DNA of 64,000 nt. It comes from Salinigranum rubrum. Lineage in GTDB: Archaea; Halobacteriota; Halobacteria; Halobacteriales; Haloferacaceae. Below, one piece after another: positions 1 through 8,773 of this stretch. Below the pieces are notes generated by a model. The model saw nothing but the letters and a program-made list of their open reading frames with translations. It was not told the origin of the DNA and did not search any database. Position 1 is the first letter of the stretch, and every line of letters starts with the position of its first letter. Where the stretch lies: positions 2,728,001 through 2,792,000 of the forward strand of contig NZ_CP026309.1 in NCBI RefSeq assembly GCF_002906575.1, given 5' to 3'. The translations under genes were made by a program, and so were the position numbers.

Positions 1-948
1 CAGAGTCAATTTTCGATAGAAGCACCGTTTTACCTTCGACAGTTGATCAAACGTTTTGACCCTGATGTTATTCATTTGCATAACAGGTTCTTCTTCACCA
101 CAGTATCGTCAACCGTCGCACAAGCAACACTGAGGTCTGCAGTTCCCACCGTGACGACCCTTCATCTGGGCGACATTAGTAATATCACGGGTCTATCGGG
201 GTACATCGCCCGACTGTTCGAACAGACGGTCGGACGGATAATGATTCGACGGAGCGATCGTATCATCGCGGTCAGTGAAGCTGTTGCAGAGTATTCGTAC
301 TCCCTCGGTGGAGTTCCTGAACGGACTAACGTCATCCCGAACGGGGTCGATACAGAGAGGTTCCATCCGAACCCGGAGAGAACCGGCAGCAATAGTATTC
401 TATTTGTCGGCAGACTGGTTCAAAATAAGGGGCCTCAGACACTGATAGACGCTATGCCGATGGTACTTCGGTCTGTACCCGACGCTGACCTGAAAATAGT
501 AGGAACGGGGCCGATGGAGAATACATTGAAGGCCCGCACTGAGGAGCTCGGAATACAAGAGTCGGTCAGATTCGTAGGGTATGTCCAAAGTGTGGCTGAA
601 GCGATGCGGTCAGCGGACGTGTTTTGTCGGCCATCTCTATCCGAGGGGATGCCATTGACGGTGTTAGAGGCAATGGCTAGTGGTCTACCCGCAGTCGTGA
701 CTCCGGTCGCAGGTGTTCCGGAGATTGTCACTCACGGTGAAACCGGAGTGCTCGTGCCACCGAAGAATCCTGCGGAGCTGAGTGAGGCGATTGTTGACCT
801 CTTGTCTGACGACGGGTCGAGAAAGCGGATCGCCGAGTCTGCTAGAGAGTACGTCGTACGGGAGCACAGTTGGGAAACACGTTGCGACGAAGTGTTGTCG
901 ACGTATTTGGATGTATTGAACGAATCTACGATGCTCGTACAGTCGTGA
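1..948 (+). CDS. Glycosyltransferase family 4 (GT-B fold), 5' end outside the window
   Basis: Transfers a sugar from a nucleotide donor during surface-glycan assembly on the cytoplasmic face; donor and acceptor cannot be read from sequence. The C-terminal Rossmann half is clear: the hinge motif VIPNGVDTERF, then ILFVGRLVQNKGPQTLIDAM, then the E-x7-E type donor site SEGMPLTVLEAMASG followed by GVPEIVTHGETGVLVPP. A TTG at base 43 would give 301 residues, but the frame is open to base 1 and family members usually have about 350-380 residues, so roughly 50-60 N-terminal residues are probably missing. A sulfatase-like gene follows 33 bp downstream on the same strand, suggesting one transcript. Base composition is lower in GC than the rest of the window. 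Confidence 0.88.
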   Translation, partial: QSQFSIEAPFYLRQLIKRFDPDVIHLHNRFFFTTVSSTVAQATLRSAVPTVTTLHLGDISNITGLSGYIARLFEQTVGRIMIRRSDRIIAVSEAVAEYSYSLGGVPERTNVIPNGVDTERFHPNPERTGSNSILFVGRLVQNKGPQTLIDAMPMVLRSVPDADLKIVGTGPMENTLKARTEELGIQESVRFVGYVQSVAEAMRSADVFCRPSLSEGMPLTVLEAMASGLPAVVTPVAGVPEIVTHGETGVLVPPKNPAELSEAIVDLLSDDGSRKRIAESAREYVVREHSWETRCDEVLSTYLDVLNESTMLVQS

Positions 949-981
949 TCCGTAGTCGATGATCAATAAAACAGAAAAATA

Positions 982-2295
982 ATGACAGAAGCAAACGATG
1001 TTGTCCTGATAGTATTAGATAGTGCAAGAAAGGACGTATACGACCGAGTTGCGAAAACCAGAGAGGTCGCCGATATTCGGTTCCAGCAAGCTCGGTCCGC
1101 TTCCTGCTGGAGTGTCCCCAGTCATGCGAGTATGTTCACGGGACGACTGCCGAGTGAACATGGAGTCCATGCCTACAACAAGAACATGGACCTCTCAGCG
1201 TTCACTACGATCTGCGACAGATGGGAGGGTAAAACGGTTGGTATCAGTAGCAACGTGTACGCTAGCTCTGCGTACGGCTTCGACAGAATCTTTGACGACT
1301 TCGTGGATGTCCCGCGGTATCAGCCGTTCCCGGACGGCATTGATGCGACGTCCGTGTTCAGGAACTCAACTGCTGACGGGATGGGGCTGTATCTCGAATT
1401 TATACGGGAGAGCATCAAAAGCGACCACCCTCTAAAAAGTATGGTGAACGGCGCCTCCGTTCAACTGAAAAAGTCCTTGATGGACACGAGATTCCCCGAG
1501 CCGATCGACCACGGTACGTCATCATCACTACGCATGATAAAGAGATACCTCCAGAGTTCGGACGAGCCCGTCTTTGGATTTTTAAACCTCATGGAGACTC
1601 ACGTCCCGTATAGCTATTTTCGGGGACTGAATTCGGCCTTTGTGGACGATGTGAGTTGGTCTTCGAGAGGCCTCGACCGATGGGAATTAAGCAGTGGCTC
1701 GTGTGATCCAGAGGACGAGAAACTGTACAGACAGTATCACGAAGCGACGATAGACTACACGACCCGAAAGATCCGCGAACTGGCTGAAGTACTCGAAGAC
1801 ACGGTTTTCATCATTACCGCAGATCACGGTGAGAATATGGGATACGAGGAAGAGGACAATCTGTGGGGGCACACCAGCAGTCTTTCCGAGGGAGTTTGCC
1901 ACGTCCCTCTGGACGTGTTAAACGGTCCAGCGTCAGTAGGAACGGAGCCGACTTTGGTAAGTCATCTAGATTTAGGAGATCTCGTCTGCTCGCTTAGGAG
2001 AGGTAGTGTTCCAGAGATCGGTCGGGATGTAGTGGGCGCCGAAACACTGGGTATGGCCGCCGGGTCCGACCCCCCAGAAGAGATGATACACTGGGATCGA
2101 CCCCTGAGGGCAGCCTGGCGTGGAGATGAGAAGGTGGTGTGGACTCTGGACGAAGACCACCGTTGTGACTGGGGTGCAGAGCTGTTCTCCGATTCGATTC
2201 ACGACGCGTACAAGCGTGCGAGACAAGGTCCACCCCAAGAAGTAGAGGTTGATGCCGCGGTCGAGGCGCGGCTCAAAGAACTCGGATACAAGTAA
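982..2295 (+). CDS. Sulfatase-like hydrolase/transferase (alkaline phosphatase superfamily)
   Basis: Alkaline-phosphatase-superfamily enzyme of 437 residues that probably adds or removes a sulfate or phospho-substituent on a glycan. Visible motifs: first metal-binding Asp in VLDSAR (about residue 13); nucleophile region CWSVPSHASMFTG (residues 42-54), where Ser44 takes the nucleophile place and His48 replaces the Arg of the classical C/S-x-P-x-R signature; second metal site ADHGEN. The Ser/His variant is, from memory, common in haloarchaeal sulfatase-like proteins, so classical arylsulfatase activity should not be assumed. No signal peptide or membrane segment is visible, so it looks cytoplasmic. 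It follows a GT4 gene and is convergent with a flippase gene, consistent with a glycan-modification role. Confidence 0.85.
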   Translation: MTEANDVVLIVLDSARKDVYDRVAKTREVADIRFQQARSASCWSVPSHASMFTGRLPSEHGVHAYNKNMDLSAFTTICDRWEGKTVGISSNVYASSAYGFDRIFDDFVDVPRYQPFPDGIDATSVFRNSTADGMGLYLEFIRESIKSDHPLKSMVNGASVQLKKSLMDTRFPEPIDHGTSSSLRMIKRYLQSSDEPVFGFLNLMETHVPYSYFRGLNSAFVDDVSWSSRGLDRWELSSGSCDPEDEKLYRQYHEATIDYTTRKIRELAEVLEDTVFIITADHGENMGYEEEDNLWGHTSSLSEGVCHVPLDVLNGPASVGTEPTLVSHLDLGDLVCSLRRGSVPEIGRDVVGAETLGMAAGSDPPEEMIHWDRPLRAAWRGDEKVVWTLDEDHRCDWGAELFSDSIHDAYKRARQGPPQEVEVDAAVEARLKELGYK

Positions 2296-2326
2296 TCAAA
2301 TCGACATCTATGGACCGTTCGTCTCC

Positions 2327-3769
2327 CTACCGGAGGGATTCGATCAAGAACAGATCGTTCGCGGTGACTCTATTCAACGCTAGTAAAAGAAATACTGACA
2401 CTGCAGCGACCCCGCTAATGAGGGCAAACGGAACAGTGTTTGGTAGCACCAGCGTACTCCCCGAAGATATCAATCCGCCCAAGAACAGTGCGGGCAGCAG
2501 ACCGATGTAGGACTTCGAGTACGGCCAGAACCCTAACACATATTTTACCTCAATGAGCCTCACGAGGTTCAGAAGAGAGATTGAGATCGTCGTCGCCACC
2601 GCGGCCCCTACGATGCCGTACTCCAGTATCAGAACGTAATTCAGCACCACGTTGATGACGGCAGCAGTGATCGCGTTTGTGGCCTGTAGTCGCTCGTGAT
2701 CAGTCATCAGAAGCAAGTACCCGGCAGGACCGACCAAGGCACCAATGAGTTGTCCGACTACGATGATGACAAACGGGATTCGAGCGTCGACGAACTCTGC
2801 CCCGAAAACGCCCAGAATGACCGGACTCCACGAAATCAGCCATACCCCTCCCAGCAACGTCAAATAGAAAATCCATTTCGTAGTCGTCTGGTAAAGCGAC
2901 TCGAGGTGGTCGACCCTTCCGTCGTTGAACATGCCCGATGCCACGGAGGGGAAGATCGAGTTGACGGAAACGATTGCGAAGGACAACAACGCGGCAGTTT
3001 GGAACGACAGCTGGTACAACCCCACGGACGCGGAGGTTACGAGCGCACCCAACATGAGAATATCCGTCCACCCCGTGAGTTTGTTCGCCACTTTCTCCGT
3101 CCCTGCATAGATTCCATACTTGATCAGTTCGCGTGACGAGTCCAGAGCGGGTACGCGAGGAAACGGAAGGTAAGACGACAACAGATAGATACCGATTATG
3201 TTGCTCATCGAAATCGCCACGCCGTAAGCAATCGCTACACCCATCAGTCCCCCATCTAGCCACACCGCAATCGCTACGAAGACCAGTCCGAGGATATATA
3301 TTCCTACTTCCCGAACGTAAACGCTGATTTCTACTCGCTTCAACCCCTCCGCGATACCACTCAATGTTTCAGAGAGTGCCAGCAACGGTGTCACAAGGAC
3401 CAACACGATTGCTGGATTCTCTCCAAGCGGTCTGCCTGAGTAAACCAGCAAGAAGAACACCGCTATTCCAGTTACAGTCCCGATAACTAACGGAATACAG
3501 ATGGAAAGCGCCACGTATTCGCCCAGATCATCACCATCGAGGATAGTAACGTAGCGTTGGCCGACGGTTCCCATTCCCAATCGGCCGATGAGAGACGCGA
3601 ACCGCAAGAGGATCAGTACGAAGGCAAACTCGCCAAGCGACTCTGGACCCAGAACGGCCGCGAGGAAAGCGGTCAACCCGTAATCGGCAGTGCGACCGAG
3701 AATCCGCCCGGTAAAGGAGATAGAAGCCTGTTCAAAAATCGACCCGCTGATTTTTTGTCGGATCGTCAT
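2327..3769 (-). CDS. Oligosaccharide flippase family protein (MVF/MATE-like, Wzx type)
   Basis: Integral membrane protein of 480 residues that probably flips a lipid-linked oligosaccharide to the outer face of the membrane. Hydrophobic segments occur along the whole length, about 12-14 in number. The N-terminus, with FTGRILGRTADYGLTAFLAA then GPESLGEFAFV, is typical of polysaccharide-biosynthesis flippases. The ATG lies 6 bp after the stop of the DUF2206-like gene, so the two are almost certainly co-transcribed. It converges on the sulfatase-like gene with 31 bp between stops. Neighbouring glycosyltransferase and sulfatase genes support a surface-glycan role. The exact lipid-linked substrate is unknown. 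Confidence 0.85.
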   Translation of the reverse strand: MTIRQKISGSIFEQASISFTGRILGRTADYGLTAFLAAVLGPESLGEFAFVLILLRFASLIGRLGMGTVGQRYVTILDGDDLGEYVALSICIPLVIGTVTGIAVFFLLVYSGRPLGENPAIVLVLVTPLLALSETLSGIAEGLKRVEISVYVREVGIYILGLVFVAIAVWLDGGLMGVAIAYGVAISMSNIIGIYLLSSYLPFPRVPALDSSRELIKYGIYAGTEKVANKLTGWTDILMLGALVTSASVGLYQLSFQTAALLSFAIVSVNSIFPSVASGMFNDGRVDHLESLYQTTTKWIFYLTLLGGVWLISWSPVILGVFGAEFVDARIPFVIIVVGQLIGALVGPAGYLLLMTDHERLQATNAITAAVINVVLNYVLILEYGIVGAAVATTISISLLNLVRLIEVKYVLGFWPYSKSYIGLLPALFLGGLISSGSTLVLPNTVPFALISGVAAVSVFLLLALNRVTANDLFLIESLR

Positions 3770-3775
3770 GGACGA

Positions 3776-5917
3776 TTACGACGAAGCCCAAAACAGACTC
3801 GTCTCATCCGAGACGAAAACCCTTGAGACCCGGGACTCGACACTTGGACTTGACGTCGCGTTATGCTGCTGAGAGATCAACAGCAGCGACCCTGGAGGAG
3901 GGCCGTACCGTGAGAGCGAGTCGATTTCGGAAGGTGGGAATCTGCCCGTGAGTAACACGCCTTCCCTGGTACCCAGATGGCCTCCCGGATTGTACACCGC
4001 AGGGCCACCCTCGCCCGCGTACCGATCGACCCAATCGAGTGATTTAGTCTCGGAGTCGGAGTAAACACGCCACTCTTGATTTTCCTCGGTGATGTTGATA
4101 CTGTATGGGGGAGCAGGTTCACCCACGATTACGAACGCGGCTCCGGAACTCACCGTGAGATACAGACCGAGATACAACGCCGTGGAAACAGCGAGAGCGC
4201 TCTTGATCCGGCCAGGCCTCACGGACGTCAGGTAGGCCACGGTGTCAATCAAGAGTTTCACACCTACGACGAAGAACGGCGAGAGGAAAACCAACATCAG
4301 CTGGAAGATCCGATCGAATCCCATTCCGAACGTGAGTATTACCGAGGATCCAGTAAGACCGAAGGCCAGTACACCGAGCATCGCGTACGGGGCGGATATA
4401 TTAGAAAGCGGAACTGGTCTCGCATCACTGCTCTTCCTGACCCTCAACAACTGCTCTTTAGCCGCTCGAATACTCGTCGCTGCAACGCCGAGCCCTATGG
4501 CGCCTACCAGCAAGATGCTGGATACCTTGTAAATCTGCCAGAGTAGTGTAGAACGCCCCTTGGTTACGTACCCGGCGCCGCTCCGGGTCGGAGGGGACGT
4601 GAGGAACTCCGGAATGGATTGAGCGGTCATTACGCCCCGCGCCACGATGTAATTGGCCATGATACCATCCCCTATCTGTAAATACCAGTAAGTCAACATG
4701 ATTCCGACGATGCTCAAAAACCAGAGATTGAACACGTAGTTGACCGTTCGCGTACCGCGGAACGGAACCACGACGCTGGCTATTCCGACTAGCGTCAGAA
4801 TACCGAATACCAGTATTGCTGATCCGTAATGCGAGGCTATCATGCCGGCCGCGACGAGGAGGAGAAGCGGCCTCTTCCAAGTGGTTCGCATTCTTTCTTC
4901 GAACGCCACGACCAGCAGCGTCACGATAAAGATCTCAGCGATGTAGTGTTTGTGTGGCATGTTTTTGAAGAATCCGTAGTAAAAGATGAAGACGAAGGGG
5001 GCGAGGGTAGCGACGGTCGCGTCTTTGAACACCCCTTTCGACACGTAATAGATGCCGACAGGGACCAGCGAGAAGAGAACCGGGTACACCAGCTTGAACA
5101 CCCAGACGATGTCGAGTCCAAGAACCAACTCAAGTGTCGGCGCCAGAACTGCGTACGTCAGCATGGTGTTGATGTTGAATTGGTACTGGTAGTTCCAGTA
5201 ACTCTGTCGGAGGACTTCGTTGGAGATGAACAACTCCCGATGGATGTCCCACCCCCAGATATACGAAGAAACGAGATTCATGTTCAGAAGAATCGCGATC
5301 GATGCAATCCAGACGATCATCACCCTAGTTTTCGATTCATCAACGAACACGGCCACAATCGGTAAACTCGATATTGTCAGTAGAAGGAGGATGTTGGAAA
5401 CGGGAAAACCCAGGTCGTTGAGAAGAACGGACGTTCCCATAACCGCGGACAAAAGCAGCAGGCCACCGATCGTCAGCACCTTCAGGGAAGGAAAGGCGTC
5501 TCTCGTTACGACCGGATTACGCTCATCGGTTGCACTCACGGTCGAGAGTATAATCACCAGACACGTGTTCACGCCGCCTAAACCCCAAAGAACGTTGATT
5601 AGCGTGAGTGGTTCGGCGATTCCAAGCAGTGGGAGTGAAAAGTTCAGCACAACCACTGTACATATGGAAATCACCAAACTGAGAGTCACCGAGACCAAGA
5701 TTCGAGGACCGAGATCCGATACCGGATACGCGTAGTACGAAACGATAGCACCGGGGAGTAGACACACGAAAACGAACCCGAGAGCGGGTCTGAGTAAAGG
5801 TATATCGAAAAGAGTCGAAAGGATAGTGCAGAGCTGGAAGACCCCGACCCAGAATATCACACTGTCGAATAACGGTGGTCTGTGAGCCCGGTTATGGAAA
5901 ATTCGTTCGGTCAGCAT
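3776..5917 (-). CDS. Large polytopic membrane protein, DUF2206-like
   Basis: A 713-residue protein with many hydrophobic helices through about residue 590 and a polar C-terminal tail of about 110 residues. The architecture and glycan context resemble archaeal DUF2206 membrane proteins, which may be GT-C type enzymes using lipid-phosphate sugars; this assignment is from memory of the family. A charged loop containing YIWGWDIHRELFISNEVL lies near residue 215, where GT-C proteins often carry acidic catalytic residues. It heads a two-gene operon with the flippase. Codon usage is AT-richer than in genes after 8 kb. It could instead be a glycan polymerase or ligase. Confidence 0.7.
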   Translation of the reverse strand: MLTERIFHNRAHRPPLFDSVIFWVGVFQLCTILSTLFDIPLLRPALGFVFVCLLPGAIVSYYAYPVSDLGPRILVSVTLSLVISICTVVVLNFSLPLLGIAEPLTLINVLWGLGGVNTCLVIILSTVSATDERNPVVTRDAFPSLKVLTIGGLLLLSAVMGTSVLLNDLGFPVSNILLLLTISSLPIVAVFVDESKTRVMIVWIASIAILLNMNLVSSYIWGWDIHRELFISNEVLRQSYWNYQYQFNINTMLTYAVLAPTLELVLGLDIVWVFKLVYPVLFSLVPVGIYYVSKGVFKDATVATLAPFVFIFYYGFFKNMPHKHYIAEIFIVTLLVVAFEERMRTTWKRPLLLLVAAGMIASHYGSAILVFGILTLVGIASVVVPFRGTRTVNYVFNLWFLSIVGIMLTYWYLQIGDGIMANYIVARGVMTAQSIPEFLTSPPTRSGAGYVTKGRSTLLWQIYKVSSILLVGAIGLGVAATSIRAAKEQLLRVRKSSDARPVPLSNISAPYAMLGVLAFGLTGSSVILTFGMGFDRIFQLMLVFLSPFFVVGVKLLIDTVAYLTSVRPGRIKSALAVSTALYLGLYLTVSSGAAFVIVGEPAPPYSINITEENQEWRVYSDSETKSLDWVDRYAGEGGPAVYNPGGHLGTREGVLLTGRFPPSEIDSLSRYGPPPGSLLLISQQHNATSSPSVESRVSRVFVSDETSLFWASS

Positions 5918-5983
5918 ACTACTGTAGAGTCGAACGGGATACCGAGAACCGAATGTTATCCGTGCGTCTCATTATTATGGTCC

Positions 5984-5994
5984 CTTATTATAAG
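5984..5994 (-). promoter_or_regulatory. Candidate TATA element for the DUF2206/flippase operon
   Basis: The palindromic stretch cttattataag lies about 67-77 bp upstream of the ATG in an otherwise gene-free, AT-rich segment. The position would suit a short leader. Seen by eye only. Confidence 0.35.
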
Positions 5995-6159
5995 TAGTTT
6001 CCACGTGAGTAGTCCTGTTATCAGGTGAGGCTGTTGGTGATATATAAACTTCGATGGGTGAGGACACAATGGCGACTCGGATTACTCTGAGATCGCACTC
6101 CGCAGAAACGAGGAGAATATCGCTTGGATCGTTATGACTATCCCAGTCACCACCTCTAA

Positions 6160-6644
6160 GAATCGGTAGCGACAGGCCAAGCGTTGTCCGGTGCTCTAAA
6201 TTCACAGTCTCGACGAGGAGATTCGTTACGGAATCTTGAGCGGTGCGGATCGGTTCACTCGCGACGGTTGCAAACGCCCCGAATAGACGATTCGCGCGCC
6301 TACGATTACGAAGAGGCTTCCGACGATGATGGAATTCAGGCCCAATGTGACGTTGTTGAGTTGGATTCCCGAGATCGAGAGCATGAGTATGGAGACGCCG
6401 ATTATTGCGAGAAGTATCTCATGTTCGGAGAATAAGTACCCGGGGTATTCACGAGTATGAACTTCACGTGGCGCCAGCCGTCCCGGAACGAGTCCAAGGT
6501 CGCTTCGCCCTCACGCCCGTGGTACGTAATCGGCTGTTCCTCGATGTGGAAATCCGGCCCCAGCCCGCATGATCATCTCCGAGGCGAACTTCATACCGGT
6601 CGTCTCGGGGTTCATAATCTCGTACGCCTCGCGCGTGAACACCC
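6160..6644 (-). pseudogene. Remnant of a GT2 glycosyltransferase (C-terminal half)
   Basis: The minus strand retains recognisable pieces of a GT2 gene closely related to the intact copy ending at 26164 in this window. The motif VFTREAYEIMNPETTG is near identical to the intact copy, as is the DNA around 6570-6640. Weaker matches (an INLEHGATAGL-like stretch, the FPDGWRHVKF region) continue in shifted frames to about 6165. The N-terminal catalytic part with the DxD motif is absent: at about 6644 the sequence switches abruptly to an IS1595-type transposase. The fragment is full of frame changes and is not expected to be expressed. It marks an old insertion or deletion at the edge of the glycan island. 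Confidence 0.75.
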
Positions 6645-7088
6645 CACGCGAGCGCGACTCGCGGTCGCGCTCAGGACCCTTCTTCCCGGCAGAAACGTAC
6701 ACTTCGTCCATCTCGACCGGTCCCTCCAAGGCGAGGGAAGACACATCAAGCGCTGAGACGAAGCGCTCAACGGCCAGTGCATCGTCTTGTAGATGACACC
6801 GATCTCTCGCTGAAGTTGGCGAAGGGTCGTGTTGAACCGAAGGAACATGTAGATCGAGAACAACCATTTCCGAAGCGCGACCTTCGAGTGAGCGAAAATC
6901 GTACCAGTCTTATCGTTGAAGGTTCGGTCGCGATCCTTACAGAGATACCGCTGAAAGTGCCCGTAGCTGCCGTTTCTGACCGTCAGGTCAGAACGGCAGC
7001 GGAGACAAGTCACACTGTCACGCCAGCGAACCTGTTGGAGCAGGTCCGCTGCGACCGATTCCGACCCAAACACTTCCAGTGGAATCAT
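6645..7088 (-). mobile_element. IS1595-type transposase remnant, truncated and frameshifted
   Basis: The reading frame from the ATG at 7088 starts MIPLEVFGSES and carries a zinc-ribbon with CLRC followed by a degraded second pair (CKDRD instead of the expected CxxC), then an HTH-like segment FLRFNTTLRQLQREI. After about 6790 the homology continues in another frame with VERFVSALD and the first catalytic-Asp region VEMDEVYVSAGKKG, ending at SRSRG. There it joins the GT2 remnant directly. The rest of the DDE domain is missing, so the element cannot encode an active transposase. Family assignment rests on the zinc-ribbon plus EVYVSAGKKG pattern of haloarchaeal IS1595 members. Confidence 0.75.
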
Positions 7089-7095
7089 CAGTGTC

Positions 7096-7117
7096 GGGCA
7101 CCGCTGACGCGGTGCCC
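7096..7117. repeat. Perfect 9-bp inverted repeat upstream of the IS1595 remnant
   Basis: gggcaccgc and gcggtgccc are separated by tgac, forming a hairpin just upstream of the transposase start. It may be part of the element's end or the remains of a terminator. Confidence 0.5.
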
Positions 7118-7149
7118 TTGTCCTCTTCGGCTCCACAGCTACGGCTGAA

Positions 7150-7773
7150 CAGCATCAGCAATCTCCTACAGAAGAGCGGTGATGTTAATCAAATTCAGAT
7201 CGTACCGCTTCCCACCGAATCATACCGTGCTGACGGACGGCCGGGGTTCGATATTCTATTCGTGGGGCGACTAATCGAAGAGAAGCGTGTCGACGCGCTC
7301 CTGGACGCGCTCAACCGAGTCGCCGAAGAGTACGACGTGACGCTGGGAAGAGTAGGGGACGTCCACAGGTCGACGCATTTCGAGACCGGGGGTCGGCCCT
7401 CGACCATGCAGGGCGGGTGACCTTCCTCGGGTTCCTCGACGATTACAAGGACGTCCTCGGCCACATGCGTGCTGTTCGCGTTTTCGCCTCGCCGTCGACG
7501 CGAGAAGTCTTTGGAATCATCCGCGCCGAAGCGATGGCCGCAGTCTGTACTGTCATCGCAGCGGATCACCCCACTTCAGCAGTGGGTGAAGTAGTCGACG
7601 ACGCAGGATACCTCGTCGAGCCGACGGTCGATGGCGTAGCTGAGGCACTGGACCACGCACTGTCGGGAGAACGACCACCGACCACTCCGACAGAACATGC
7701 GACACGGTACGACTGGGATACGGTTGCGAAGCAGGCCGAGGAAGTGTATCAGCGAGCAATCGACACCCGATAA
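7150..7773 (+). pseudogene. GT4 glycosyltransferase remnant (C-terminal half, frameshifted)
   Basis: Carries the GT-B C-terminal half: FDILFVGRLIEEKRVDALLD in one frame to about 7375, then, after a frame change near 7420, VTFLGFLDDYKDVLGHM, the donor-site region STREVFGIIRAEAMAA and GYLVEPTVDGVAEAL, ending at a TAA at 7771. The N-terminal acceptor domain is absent, and no plausible start precedes the homologous part. The usual Gly of the EGFG-type motif has become EVFG, another sign of decay. The left edge adjoins the IS1595 remnant, so one rearrangement probably removed the front of this gene as well as the front of the GT2 gene. Not expected to give a functional enzyme. Confidence 0.75.
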
Positions 7774-7831
7774 GGACCCCAACCAGAGTTGCGCCTCGGG
7801 TTCGTCGTTTGAAGGAAACAACCGGACAGTA

Positions 7832-8770
7832 CTACGAGAACATGATCGCCTGAAACTCGTCGACCGTTTTCACTGGGAGGAAATACAACACGGCAAACGT
7901 CACCAGCGCCCACAACAGCAGATTGACCATCATCGGCCGGTCGACGAACATCCGCTCGGGCTGTTTCATGCCCTTCTCGATGGTCAAATACCCGTACCGG
8001 AATACGGCATAGAGCGCGAACGGAATCGTGAGCATCATCGCATCTGAGCGGACGAAGAACGTGTACAACGAGTACGAGACCAACAGGACGGCACACACGC
8101 TGATGAACATGACCTGCAGTAACTCACCTGAGTAATCGTCCAAGCTCTGTCGGATGTCTTCGCCATTCTCCACGCTACCAAGCTCAGCCCGTCGCTTTCC
8201 AGTCCCGAGAAGCAGCGCAGTCAAGAACGTACACAGCACGAGCCACGGGCTGATGGGGGCACCGACGAGGACGACCCCGGCAATCGCGCGGATCACGAAG
8301 CCGACGCCGAGGATGAGGAGGTCAACGAAAATATAGTCTTTCAGCCCTACACTGTACAGCGCGTTCTGCACGACGTACACGACGAGGAGGAACCCGAACG
8401 CCGGATCGATGACCCAGCCAACGGCCGGCCCAGCGACCAATCCAGGAAACGCGACCCCTGCCGCGACGGCAACGCTCACCCGTCCGCTCGCGATCGGACG
8501 GTGTTTCTTTCGCGGGTGATTCCGGTCCTCCTTGATGTCCATGATGTCGTTGACGATATACACACAGCCAGCCGTGAGTGAGAAGACGGTAGCCCCGACC
8601 ACGACGCGGAGCCAGATGGCGACGTCAAGCGGATCGAAGTACTGAAACGAGAACACGACCGGGACGAAGATGATGAGCTGCTTGTACCACTGCCACGGAC
8701 GAAGCGAGTAGACGATTCCCGTGACGGTGGAGCTGGCTGTCCCGCTGTAGGTCAACGACTCGTCACTCAT
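7832..8770 (-). CDS. UbiA-family prenyltransferase, decaprenyl-phosphate phosphoribosyltransferase-like
   Basis: A 312-residue polytopic protein with about nine hydrophobic helices. It probably transfers 5-phosphoribose from PRPP to a polyprenyl or dolichyl phosphate, giving a lipid-linked pentose. The opening LRPWQWYKQ and the metal/diphosphate motif NDIMDIKED (N74, D75, D78, D82) match the phosphoribosyltransferase branch of UbiA, the type of the mycobacterial arabinan enzyme. The ATG sits 3 bp after the stop of an SDR epimerase gene, so they form an operon. Pairing with an epimerase suggests a lipid-linked ribose that is then modified. A related prenyl-acceptor specificity cannot be ruled out from sequence. 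Confidence 0.82.
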   Translation of the reverse strand: MSDESLTYSGTASSTVTGIVYSLRPWQWYKQLIIFVPVVFSFQYFDPLDVAIWLRVVVGATVFSLTAGCVYIVNDIMDIKEDRNHPRKKHRPIASGRVSVAVAAGVAFPGLVAGPAVGWVIDPAFGFLLVVYVVQNALYSVGLKDYIFVDLLILGVGFVIRAIAGVVLVGAPISPWLVLCTFLTALLLGTGKRRAELGSVENGEDIRQSLDDYSGELLQVMFISVCAVLLVSYSLYTFFVRSDAMMLTIPFALYAVFRYGYLTIEKGMKQPERMFVDRPMMVNLLLWALVTFAVLYFLPVKTVDEFQAIMFS

Positions 8771-8773
8771 TCG

